NCBI GenBank assembly: GCA_036244855.1
Contig: BQKZ01005004.1
Coordinates: 1-14,312 of the forward strand
DNA length: 14,312 nucleotides
Reading direction: 5' to 3'
Origin: Temnopleurus reevesii
Lineage: Eukaryota; Echinodermata; Echinoidea; Temnopleuroida; Temnopleuridae
Shown: positions 1-6,912 of the stretch, piece after piece
How the letters are laid out: each line of letters begins with the position of its first letter
Numbering within the stretch: the stretch's first letter is position 1
Program-made: the position numbers and the translations under genes
The notes under the pieces: generated by a model
Databases searched by the model: none
Told to the model about the DNA's origin: nothing
The model's input: only the letters and a program-made list of their open reading frames with translations

Positions 1-68
1 CACGGACGGACGGACGGACACACGGACGGACGGACGGACAGACGCACAGACGGACGGACGGACGGACA
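1..68. repeat. GGAC tetranucleotide microsatellite
   Basis: Nearly continuous GGAC units with occasional CACA or GACA interruptions run from the window edge and end in GGACAACCCGAAAAC. The array probably continues left of the window. It is immediately followed by an inverted repeat, so the two may form the end of one dispersed repeat family. That association is my recollection of echinoid sequence and was not checked. Confidence 0.9.
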
Positions 69-81
69 ACCCGAAAACATA

Positions 82-116
82 ATGCCTCCGGCACCACCTT
101 ACGGTGGCGGAGGCAT
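82..116. repeat. Short imperfect inverted repeat (hairpin)
   Basis: ATGCCTCCG at 82-90 is the exact reverse complement of CGGAGGCAT at 108-116, and an inner CACC (92-95) pairs with GGTG (103-106). The stem is about 13 pairs with one mismatch. It directly follows the GGAC array and ends in an A-rich stretch, which fits the terminal part of a small non-autonomous element. No flanking target duplication is visible because the left part is cut off. Confidence 0.75.
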
Positions 117-280
117 AAAAATATTTTTGTAATCAAAAATTGAAATAAGGCATATTTCCTTTTTTTTCTGTATTTAGTTCCCAGGCACAGCTCTATGGGA
201 CTACTAAAACAACTTTGAATAAATCATGAGCAATGAGAATTGCGCAACAGTCATGTGATAAAATACCTGGATATCATCTT

Positions 281-333
281 ACGCTTGATCGCTGGAAAAG
301 GCGCTATGTAAATTCAAGTACTATCATTATTAT
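281..333 (+). mobile_element. SINE 3' end fragment
   Basis: The stretch ending GGAAAAGGCGCTATGTAAATTC followed by an imperfect ATT-rich tail matches the 3'-terminal pattern of the better preserved minus-strand SINE at 13599-13793 (AAGCGCTATATGAA then an ATT tail). No 5' body is recognisable, so this is a 5'-truncated or eroded copy. Its orientation is plus. Confidence 0.55.
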
Positions 334-424
334 GTACTCTTACTCTGTTATTATAATTCTTCAATGACAAAAAAATTGTCTTGTTATTTTTTCTTTGAAC
401 TGCTCTAGTTACCTTTGTCATGAA

Positions 425-573
425 GGGGGGGGGGGGGGGGGGGGTTGAAGAATGATTAGAATTTCCCTAAGTATGCCCCCATGGTAATCTAAACTGGAAT
501 GACAGCAATAAATAATAAGAATCACAAATTTGTTAGTTTTTCTTTTTTTTAATCCTAGTTGGGGGGGGGGGGG
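425..573. repeat. Two poly-G tracts (20 G and 13 G)
   Basis: A run of 20 G lies at 425-444 and a run of 13 G at 561-573, about 115 bases apart. Both are on the plus strand and so are C runs in the SNX16 sense. Run lengths in such tracts are unreliable in sequencing and often polymorphic. Confidence 0.9.
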
Positions 574-1315
574 CTAAAATATCAACTGTAATTATTATTT
601 ATGTGAAGTGGCCAAGAAGGGAATAAATGGCATGCAGAATGATTAAAGTGTCCAGCTATATACATTTCTATTCTTAATCAGAAACAAACACACTCAATAA
701 TCCGAACACGAATATAGTACATGTACTTCATACAAACGTGCTTTCTCCAATGACAAAAGGTTTCGGTTCAGATTTCACATCAGTATTATTGTAATTTTTC
801 TTCTTTTGTGTTAAAATTCTACTGTTATCAAAGCTGATTGATGGGTAGGGAGGTAAAGAATTGGGGTATGAGGAGTTGTCGGTATCACAAAAATGCTTAA
901 GAAAAAGTTAATTTATTGAAAAATAGACCAAACAATAAATCACAAGTACTGGCTGTGGAAAAATGGCCAGTGAAGAACACTGGCTTATCAAAAAACTTTG
1001 TAAATTTTGAGCAATTAACTATTTAATAAAACCCTAATATTCCAAAGAAAGAAAAAAATTAAAAGTAAATTCAAGGTCAGAATAATTGCGGCAGCTATAG
1101 GAGAAGCTAACAGAATGCAGGTGTGATTTTGATTGATTTGAAATAGCAGAGAATAAATCTATTATTCTTTACATTTTGAATGAAATGATGTCAATGCACA
1201 TGAGCAATTTCTAGCAAAGAAAGGCAGTGCTGATTTTTGTTTGTTTATCTATTTTCTTTGTATGAATAAATTTTTTAAATTTAGAATTTCTTCATTTTTC
1301 TTCTGTTTAGTTCAA

Positions 1316-1391
1316 ATGGAGAGAGGGACGAGGGGGGGGGGGAGCAAGAGAGGGGGGGGAGAATGAAGAAAAGAAAGGGAGAATGAGATAC
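1316..1391 (+). repeat. Polypurine tract with G runs
   Basis: About 75 bases are almost purely purine, including 11 G at 1332-1342 and 8 G at 1352-1359 within a GA-rich background. The complementary pyrimidine strand produces serine, leucine and proline-rich reading frames (antisense frames across 1281-1552) that are artefacts of composition. Such tracts can adopt triplex or quadruplex structures in vitro. Confidence 0.85.
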
Positions 1392-1606
1392 ATGTACATG
1401 TAGATTAAGAGAGCAAGAGAGATCTGGAGAAAGAATGCATGAATGAGAGAATGACAAAGACAAGTATGGGAATTTTTTTTTAATTTGTCTTGATTTTTTT
1501 TTTTTTCTGATTCATATAATTTGTACATGAGAGAGTTTGAGATACACAGCAAAGCTACATAGTCAAGACCCTATTTAGCCTAATTCCAAGACCGTGAATA
1601 GCCACC

Positions 1607-1858
1607 ATGCTCTCAGTCTCATATGACTCTACCCTAGATCTAACGGAAAGTCTGTGCTCGCCATCAGGACTGCACCAGACATATGAGGGGAAACAGGATG
1701 CCAGTCGGCTTGAAAGGATGAAGAAATGAAAAACATCTAACATGGATGGACAGATCACGCCCAGATCTGAATCCAGATTAGAACTTGAACTGGATAGCGG
1801 AAGACATGAATACATATGGATTTCTAAAAATAGCATACTTACAGTATATGAAATGTAA
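1607..1858 (+). pseudogene. Unidentified coding-like stretch with one in-frame stop
   Basis: An ATG at 1607 sits in a textbook initiation context (GCCACCATGC), with an in-frame TGA just upstream. It opens 40 codons containing LTESLCSPSGLHQ and ending SRLERMKK at a TGA at 1727-1729. The same frame then stays open for another 42 codons, with RSESRLELELDSG, to a TAA at 1856-1858. The interval is visibly richer in G and C than its flanks. I do not recognise the product. It lies antisense to SNX16. Possibilities are a small gene, the end of a convergent gene, a decayed coding fragment or a conserved non-coding element. The opposite strand is also open for about 93 codons (1555-1836), which weakens any single-strand claim. 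Confidence 0.3.
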
Positions 1859-1947
1859 TTAGAGAAAGTTGCTAAAGCTGTGATATTGATTGAAAATTCT
1901 TGCTGTTACATATATCTCTCTCAGTGATTAGGATTTTCAATACTAAC

Positions 1948-2121
1948 GTGTGAATATTGCTGAAAATTGACAATCCATTAGAAATCAATTGGAAATCAGT
2001 TTCAAATTGGAGTGCTTATTTTCATTCATGCACAGTTTGCACTTATAACAAGATGCACATCAGTGATTTTGATTGACATGCCATGCAATTTGCAGTGAAT
2101 CAAAACTTTCTGGTGACAACA
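1948..2121. mobile_element. Old, diverged copy of the GGGGGTGTTG MITE
   Basis: This interval aligns in order with the MITE at 4539-4717. Shared landmarks are a left part with 'aatcaattggaaatcag', a middle with 'catgcac...gatgcacat', and a right part with 'gcaatttgcag' and 'ctggtgacaac'. The terminal GGGGGTGTTG motif is eroded here. It is the least preserved of three copies in the window. Confidence 0.45.
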
Positions 2122-2639
2122 GTATGTGCATGTATAAATACCATGATGACTATTCTTGTCATCCTAAATAGGTATTATTGAATCAGAAATAAATAGATAT
2201 CAAATTCAAGGGGAAATGGAGAACGTGCAGCAAGTATTAATTAGAATAGGGAGACAATTTTAACATGAGGATTTGGTAATCCTTGGTAAATTCGTAAGTA
2301 GCTGATGACTTGATGGATACTTCAATGTGACAGGAAAATCCAGTGAAGCAGAATTGACTAGTTCATGAGCTTCTCTCCGGAAATATATATCAGTAGTGAG
2401 GAAATTGAAATTATCCATAACTGACATCCTGTGCCCTCTAAAAAAACTGCATGCCCCATGATATGCTACACAAATTTATCCAAAAAGTGACCTACACTCT
2501 GTGATAAATTTGCTTTATTTTGGACAAAACAATAATGAAGAATGTTATTACTGCACCATAACAATACACAACACTCTCATAGTAAAATCTACAAATGTAT
2601 GAGTAAATTGTAAGTTGTTGTTCCGTTCTTTCATCTACG

Positions 2640-2822
2640 GTTTTCCCTCCTTACCCTCCCCTTCCTTTCGCTTCCTCCTCCCCTCTCTTGCTACCTTTCT
2701 TGTCCCTCCTTCCCTCTCCCTTCCATTCACCAATCCATCCATTCAACCTCCCTCCCTCCCTCCCTCCCTCCCTCCCTTCCTTCCTTCCTTCCTTCCGCCA
2801 TCCACCCCTCCTCCCTCCCCCA
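2640..2822. repeat. Pyrimidine-rich tract with CCCT/CCTT microsatellite
   Basis: A strongly C/T-biased stretch contains an uninterrupted CCCT array grading into CCTT at 2747-2796. On the SNX16 sense strand this reads (GGAA)n then (GGGA)n, a sequence with quadruplex potential and repeated GGG motifs of the kind bound by hnRNP H-type splicing factors. Similar but shorter tracts precede every complete exon C copy in plus-strand order. The plus-strand serine/proline-rich frame across it (2615-2830) is compositional and not a gene. Confidence 0.9.
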
Positions 2823-3131
2823 AGAAATGATATCCTTCAAGACTATGCACAAGGATAGAAAGTAAAGATGTCTAAATATTTGTTCCAGCTGTTTGGTGAT
2901 TCACATTTTAAACTCAATTTTCGTGTAGAATTCAGAATGCTAGATTCTAAAGCCCCATTCACATAAAAGCCCTGATGGAAACAATTTAACACGACTCTTG
3001 GTTTAGATGCAGTCAACTGTTTGAGTTGTATTCAATCAGTGCTTCTACATGACTAGGGCTCATGTCCTTCCCTCCATTTCCATTTACTCTTCTCCCCCTT
3101 CTCCATCAACCCTCCCTTCCCTCAAACTCAC

Positions 3132-3201
3132 CCTGCTCTCTTCCAGACTATCATGAGGTCCAGGCGGATCACCAAGACACAGAAACTCCTTAACAGGGGC
3201 T
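3132..3201 (-). CDS. SNX16: Sorting nexin 16, exon C, distal copy
   Basis: This is a 70-nt exon encoding [23 protein letters not shown]. It is preceded by a strong acceptor (GTCTTGTTTCAG) and followed by the donor AGG|GTGAGT. The first base completes the codon begun by the AG at the end of exon B, giving R at the junction. The peptide matches the segment of SNX16 that closes the PX domain and leads into the coiled coil; I recall human SNX16 as [21 protein letters not shown]. Relative to the copy at 3443-3512 it has three synonymous and two replacement differences. It is the copy farthest from exon B. Whether it is used in transcripts cannot be told from sequence. Confidence 0.8.
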
Positions 3202-3293
3202 CTGAAACAAGACAAAATTTCAGACAAAAATATGCCCTCCCCTCCATCTCTTTCTCCATCATACCCTTCCTTCCTCAAACTTTCAAGACTTAC

Positions 3294-3345
3294 CCTGCTC
3301 TCTTCCAGACTATCATGAGGTCCAGGCAGATCACTCAAGAAACTC
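3294..3345 (-). pseudogene. SNX16: SNX16 exon C relic, 5'-truncated
   Basis: The 3' half of exon C is intact ([12 protein letters not shown]) and ends in a good donor, AGG|GTAAGT. The 5' half is replaced: an internal deletion removes the CLGD coding bases and no acceptor is recognisable upstream. The frame still reads [16 protein letters not shown], continuous with purine-rich flanking sequence. Without an acceptor it should not be spliced in as a normal exon, so I treat it as a broken duplicate. Confidence 0.75.
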
Positions 3346-3442
3346 TCTCCTTCCAACTTTCCCTCTATCCCCTTTTCCATCCCACTCTCCTTCCCCCCTT
3401 CTCCATCAAACCAACCCTCCCTCCCCCTTCCCTCAAACTCAC

Positions 3443-3512
3443 CCTGCTCTCTTCCAGACTATCATGAGGTCCAGGTGGATCACTAAGACACAGGAACTCC
3501 TTGACAGGGGCA
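3443..3512 (-). CDS. SNX16: Sorting nexin 16, exon C, middle copy
   Basis: This 70-nt exon encodes [23 protein letters not shown], with acceptor TGTCTCTTATTTCAG and donor AGG|GTGAGT. The leading T joins the AG from exon B to make S. It differs from the copy at 4326-4395 at four positions, all synonymous (GCC/GCA, CTT/CTC, CCT/CCC, CAT/CAC). It is flanked on the plus-strand left by a C/T-rich tract and on the right by a truncated MITE. It has full coding and splice integrity. The family role is the last PX helix and the linker to the coiled coil of an endosomal PI3P-binding protein. Confidence 0.82.
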
Positions 3513-3616
3513 CTGAAATAAGAGACAATAAGGACACACAATGAAAATTAAATTACATTATCAATAGGGGATTTATTATTGAACATCCAATGGCCCTATC
3601 ACACACCTCTCACTAT

Positions 3617-3712
3617 GGGGGTGTTGCAGGAAAATTGTTATTAGTTGCAAATTGAAACACACATTTTGATTAATGCACAATACATGCTTCAAGTGCTAAT
3701 AACTTAAAATCG
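3617..3712. mobile_element. Truncated MITE copy (GGGGGTGTTG family)
   Basis: The left end TATGGGGGTGTTGCAGGAAAATTG and the following TTGCAAATTGAAACA match the MITE at 4539-4717. The right half is missing and the sequence passes directly into an exon C relic. It occupies the equivalent place in segmental copy I, so the insertion preceded the duplication. Confidence 0.7.
3695..3712 (-). pseudogene. SNX16: Acceptor-only relic of SNX16 exon C
   Basis: On the minus strand, TTGTTTCATCTTGTTTCAG is followed by a few diverged bases and then unrelated sequence. The upstream intron side (GTTTGACATTTGTTT) matches the relic at 4723-4753, which identifies it as the same decayed duplicate. Only the acceptor side survives. 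Confidence 0.5.
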
Positions 3713-3791
3713 CTGAAACAAGATGAAACAAATGTCAAACATGAATAAGATATAATACAAAATAAAGTAGGCAGGATGTTGCGCCCTGAAA

Positions 3792-3805
3792 CCCCCCCCC
3801 CCCCC
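3792..3805. repeat. Poly-C run (14 C)
   Basis: Fourteen C on the plus strand, read as G in the SNX16 sense. A shorter equivalent run of 10 C lies at 4849-4858 in segmental copy II. Confidence 0.9.
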
Positions 3806-3831
3806 TCTGCCTTGTGTCTGGAGGTCAACTA

Positions 3832-3866
3832 GGATCATCAATAAACAGGAACTTGGCGAGGAAGCA
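3832..3866 (-). pseudogene. SNX16: SNX16 exon C relic, frame-broken
   Basis: Acceptor CTTCTCTTGTTTCAG is followed by bases encoding a diverged LAKFLFIDDP, homologous to VKEFLCLGDP but one base shorter before the conserved FL. With the entry phase set by exon B the reading is shifted, and the homologous frame meets a TGA soon after. No donor is present at the expected place. It is nearly identical to the relic at 4870-4923. Confidence 0.7.
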
Positions 3867-3978
3867 CTGAAACAAGAGAAGGATGAAAGAAATGTCAAGC
3901 ATGAGATGGATATTAAATGAATCGGCACATGACTTTGAATATATTGAAAAGGAAGGCCGCTCTCCTCCCCTCCTCTTC

Positions 3979-3979
3979 N
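3979..3979. other. Single ambiguous base (N) at the duplication junction
   Basis: The only N in the window falls between the end of segmental copy I (CTCCTCCCCTCCTCTTC) and the start of copy II (CTGACATCCTG). This is where two allelic or paralogous contigs would be joined if the duplication were an assembly product. Confidence 0.95.
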
Positions 3980-4325
3980 CTGACATCCTGTGCCCTCTAA
4001 AAAAAACTGCATGCCCCATGATATTATATGCAAAGTCATCCAAAAAGTGGCCTTCATCTGTGATAAGCGGACCTTACTTTGGACTAAATTATAATGAAGA
4101 ATACTATTACTACACCAAAACAATATACAGCGCTCTCATAGTAAAATCTACGAGTAAATTGTATTAAAGGTGTTCTTCCGTACTCTTCTTTTCACATCCA
4201 TTCATGCCCTATTCTCTTCCTCATCATTCTTCCATCTACTGTTTTCCCTCCTTACCCTCCCCTCTCTTGCTACCTCTTCTTGTCACTCCTTCCCTCCCTC
4301 CCTCCCCAAAACTTTCATAACTTAC

Positions 4326-4395
4326 CCTGCTCTCTTCCAGACTATCGTGAGGTCCGGGTGGATCACTGAGACACAGGAACTCCTTGACAGGTGCA
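4326..4395 (-). CDS. SNX16: Sorting nexin 16, exon C, proximal copy
   Basis: This is the first complete exon C met after exon B in transcript order. It is 70 nt, encodes [23 protein letters not shown], and has acceptor TATTTCTCTTTTCAG and donor AGG|GTAAGT, the best donor of the three. Its first T completes the serine codon begun at the end of exon B, so the join is in frame. All differences from the middle copy are synonymous. Protein role: end of the PX domain, after which SNX16 normally continues into a coiled coil that mediates self-association; that part is not seen here. As the proximal copy with the strongest donor it is the most likely constitutive choice, which is inference. Confidence 0.85.
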
Positions 4396-4538
4396 CTGAA
4401 AAGAGAAATAATAAGGACATGAGATTAATATCAAATGAAAATATCGATAGTGGATATATTATTGAACATCTCATAGCAGTATCACATCCCTCCCCCTGAT
4501 AAAGAGAAGAAAATAATCCATGCTAGCTTACTAAAAAA

Positions 4539-4717
4539 GGGGTGTTGCTCTAGAGTTCTGTTGCGATCAATTGCAAATCAGAAGCAAATTGAAACATGCA
4601 TTTTAATCTATGCACGAAGCGCACTTCCCACATGATGTGCATGAAACAAGGATCTCGATTTTCGTGTGCTGATTAACTGCAACTTGTAATTGATCGCAAT
4701 TTCCTAACAACACCCCC
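4539..4717. mobile_element. MITE with GGGGTGTTG...CAACACCCCC ends
   Basis: The terminal inverted repeat GGGGTGTTG (4539-4547) pairs with CAACACCCC (4708-4716). A second inverted segment, TTGCGATCAATTGCAA (4561-4576), pairs with TTGTAATTGATCGCAA (4684-4699) at 15 of 16 positions. The element is about 180 bp with no coding capacity. It resembles a non-autonomous DNA transposon. The superfamily is not assigned, because target-site duplication is unclear (left flank A-rich, right flank TATTGAG). Confidence 0.75.
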
Positions 4718-4722
4718 TATTG

Positions 4723-4753
4723 AGTATAAAGACACAAGAACTTGGCAAGAATG
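4723..4753 (-). pseudogene. SNX16: SNX16 exon C relic
   Basis: Acceptor TTATCTTGTTTCAG is followed by CATTCTTGCCAAGTTCTTGTGTCT, homologous to the start of exon C through the FLCL codons, then diverges into TATACTCAATAG. It lacks the DPPGP half and any donor. A broken duplicate. Confidence 0.65.
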
Positions 4754-4869
4754 CTGAAACAAGATAAAACAAATGTCAAACATGAAAAAGATATTACACT
4801 ATTCAAAGCAGACATGATGAATTTGAACATTAGGAAGGTGGTATTTTGCCCCCCCCCCTCATCAATAAA

Positions 4870-4923
4870 CATGTCTGAATGTAAAGTGGGATCACCAATA
4901 AACAGGAACTTGGCGAGGACGCA
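4870..4923 (-). pseudogene. SNX16: SNX16 exon C relic, frame-broken
   Basis: After acceptor CTTCTCTTGTTTCAG the homologous frame reads VLAKFLFIGDP then departs from the exon C consensus. A one-base deletion before FL changes the phase relative to functional exon C, and no donor follows. It matches the relic at 3832-3866 almost base for base, as expected for the near-identical tail of the two segmental copies. Confidence 0.7.
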
Positions 4924-5039
4924 CTGAAACAAGAGAAGCATGAAAGAAATGTCAAGCATGAGATGGATATTAAATGAATCGGCACATGACTTTGAATATA
5001 TTGAAAAGGAAGGCCGCTCTCCTCCCCTCCTCTTCCCCA

Positions 5040-5071
5040 TTCCTGACACAGGAACTCCACCTTGAGCAGCA
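5040..5071 (-). pseudogene. SNX16: SNX16 exon C relic, most proximal
   Basis: Acceptor CATCTCTCATTTCAG precedes TGCTGCTCAAGGTGGAGTTCCTGTGTC, clearly homologous to exon C through the EFLC codons but with small indels that disturb the phase. It then runs into the G/A-rich block on the sense strand. No donor at the expected distance. This marks the exon B-proximal edge of the array. Confidence 0.65.
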
Positions 5072-6249
5072 CTGAAATGAGAGATGTATTTATAAAACAA
5101 ATGTCAAACATGACATGCATAAGGAATGGTGACTCTCTGAGCGGATGTGATGTTGAACTATGAAGACGGTACACCACTGCCCATGAATCAATCAAAACAG
5201 TAGCATATTACTACAATACATTGCACATCATTAAATATGTTTTAAAATATTCTCAGATTCTGTCATTCAGAATATTTTTCTCTAAAGAATGAACTTTTTA
5301 GTGGGAAGAGATGTATGTAATAAAACACTTTATAAGGGACAAAACTTAAATTAAAAAGGTTGTTTAAAGCTCTTAACAGCATATTTTCTCTCAATTTTTC
5401 TTTATTTTTCTCACATATTTTTCTCACAGGTTGAAATACTTATCATAGAGCAAGGTCCATTCCATGATCCGCTTCACATAAAAGGATTCTTTTCAGGATC
5501 TTAGATTTGTCTCTATTCACGTTTGTGTTCATATTTCCCCTAAAGTCTTTGAACTGTGGTTTTCAGTGTACAATAGATTGCTATATTTGGCACAATTTCT
5601 AAATATTTGATCCACAATGATTATTGCTGTATCTATTAAAGGTTCCAGTTTAGCTCTAATACGTATGCTTGACGAAAATATTTGCCAGCACTTGTGAAAT
5701 CTTGGTCACAAAGATCAATTCCTTCACCATAAGATTGATTGCGTTTGACCTTCAGAAGATAATTTTGATAAATCATCAAAAATGAATGAACCGAACTGAG
5801 GTCAGTATTAAAGGACTCCCTTTTCCGGTAATTTACAACGTAATCTTTTTTTATTGTAGCAATCAAACAAGGTCAAAGTCCCATAATCTAATGAATCTCA
5901 TATCGATAGTCCAGTGAAACAAAGACAAAACTCCCTTTTGCTGAAATATACAAAATATTCAGAAAACTGTGACCAGTCTTATGAACATAGGACATGGAAT
6001 TTTTGTTTATCTTAACGTTTACCAAATTGTCCTTTAATTTTTATTTTCATATGCTGAGCAATAAGGACCAAAATCTTTGTTTTTTCAAAATGGCCAAATC
6101 AGAGCTGCAATATCTTTGCGCCGTGTACTGACCCTCACAGTAATGATGGTGCTAATTGATTGAACAGGTAGCATATTATTATCACGTGAAAATCAGAGAT
6201 TAGAAAGTGCAACACACTCTCTTCTCCTTTTACTACAATGGGTGATCTT
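5072..6249. other. Intron sequence, nothing recognised
   Basis: AT-rich sequence between the exon C array and the 6.2-kb repeats. One minus-strand open frame (5636-5866) has no recognisable motif and no splice context, and looks like chance. No RNA gene or mobile element end is evident. Confidence 0.6.
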
Positions 6250-6395
6250 CCGATTAATCGCTCAGTTTTGTTTTTCTTATCATGCATCATTATAGAATTT
6301 GACTAGAGCTGAGCAAACTGAGCTAGGCTAAGCTAATGTATGTGGGCTTTGGCACTATTTTTTATTGACAAGTGAACAATATAGATCATCCTACC
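6250..6395. repeat. Diverged direct repeat, copy 1
   Basis: It starts CGATTAATCGCTCAGTTTTG and continues through CATGCATCA, AGAGCTGAGC, CTAAGCTA, TTTGGCACTAT and AATATAGATCATC. The same order of landmarks recurs at 6470-6585, about 220 bases downstream. It includes locally repeated GAGCT motifs. It is of no known family to me. Confidence 0.7.
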
Positions 6396-6469
6396 AGTCC
6401 CCGCCCCCCAACACAAATTTTTGTGTGAAAGGGGACGCTAAATCGCTTTGAGGGATGAAACTTTGTGCT

Positions 6470-6585
6470 CTGATTAATCGCTTGGTTTTATCTATCCTTT
6501 CATGTATCAAATAGAGCTGAGCTAGACCAGCTAGATGGGTTATGACACTATCTTGAATTGAATACTGTAGTTCATCATATCAATT
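6470..6585. repeat. Diverged direct repeat, copy 2
   Basis: TGATTAATCGCTTGGTTTTA, CATGTATCA, AGAGCTGAGC, CAGCTAGATGGGTTATGACACTAT and TGTAGTTCATCAT parallel copy 1 with small indels. Its left flank (GGGGACGCTAAATCGCTTTGAGG, 6431-6453) also has a diverged match at 6852-6875. Confidence 0.7.
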
Positions 6586-6650
6586 GTTATAGGTAGTCTT
6601 AAAAATTGAGTGCAATGTCAAATCCTGTAATGTTTGAAAGCAACATTGAA

Positions 6651-6661
6651 GGGGGGGGGGG
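6651..6661. repeat. Poly-G run (11 G)
   Basis: Eleven consecutive G on the plus strand, following AACATTGAA. Minus-strand frames over the AT-rich surroundings (6580-6811) are phenylalanine/isoleucine-rich noise. Confidence 0.9.
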
Positions 6662-6851
6662 TGGATCAATAAGAAGACAAGTGGTGTATATTTTAAGGTC
6701 AAATGCAGACCTCCCAACAAAAAAGTGGTATGGAAATGGAAAAAAGAGAGGAAAATGATAATTATCATAGGGATGTGTAAAGAAATGATCATGAAAAATC
6801 ATAAATAACAATCATACTCTTTCCTACAAATCCATAATTGTTGGGAGGTTT

Positions 6852-6912
6852 GGGACATAAAATAGCTCTGAAGGGTGACAGTTTGGCCTGAGGACTTTTT
6901 TATTGCTTGTCA
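6852..6912. repeat. Third, diverged partial copy of the 6.2-kb repeat
   Basis: GGGACATAAAATAGCTCTGAAGG through GAGGACTTTTTTATTGCTTG aligns with 6431-6484, where GGGACGCTAAATCGCTTTGAGG is followed by TCTGATTAATCGCTTG. The alignment then breaks off at the end of the ORF at 6910-7092. Confidence 0.5.

Larger units (their letters stand above)
117..1280. other. AT-rich non-coding stretch
   Basis: No open frame with coding character and no RNA gene is seen on either strand. The interval contains a SINE 3' tail and two G homopolymers, listed separately, and otherwise consists of AT-rich unique-looking sequence. If the SNX16 transcript extends left of the window, this would be intron between exon C and the coiled-coil exons. 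Confidence 0.6.
2421..3978. repeat. Tandem segmental duplication, copy I
   Basis: The unit starts CTGACATCCTGTGCCCTC and the same start recurs at 3980. Shared blocks, in order, are the CTGACATCC block (2421-2600), a pyrimidine-rich tract, SNX16 exon C, a MITE, exon C relics and a terminal block ending CTCCTCCCCTCCTC at about 3978. Copy I is longer than copy II because the pyrimidine tract and exon C were amplified again inside it, giving exon copies at 3132, 3294 and 3443. Most blocks are moderately diverged. The last block (about 3836-3978) is about 98% identical to 4888-5038 by eye. Confidence 0.85.
3980..5038. repeat. Tandem segmental duplication, copy II
   Basis: This repeats copy I in the same order: CTGACATCC block (3980-4160), C/T-rich tract (4240-4320), complete exon C (4326-4395), MITE (4539-4717), exon C relics (4753, 4923) and the block ending CTCCTCCCCTCCTCTTCC near 5038. 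The offset is about 1559 bases at the left end and about 1050 at the right end, because copy I was internally expanded. Copy II lies closer to exon B in transcript order. Confidence 0.85.

Noticed and set aside
1281..1552. Two serine/proline-rich minus-strand ORFs
   Set aside because: Both are the pyrimidine strand of the polypurine tract, with no motif or splice context.
2260..2418. Minus-strand ORF of 52 codons starting at an ATG next to the duplication boundary
   Set aside because: No homologue or splice support, and a length expected by chance in this much sequence.
2615..2830. Proline/serine-rich plus-strand ORF
   Set aside because: It translates the CCCT/CCTT microsatellite; the low-complexity composition explains it.
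3153..3467. Plus-strand ORF across the exon C array
   Set aside because: It is antisense to the SNX16 exon copies and otherwise made of C/T-rich tract translation (serine, proline, leucine).
3704..5195. Long minus-strand ORFs spanning the duplicates (3704-4123, 4717-5100, 4830-5195)
   Set aside because: They read through intron, relic acceptors and an N. Only the short exon C homology inside them is meaningful, and that is mostly in broken frames.
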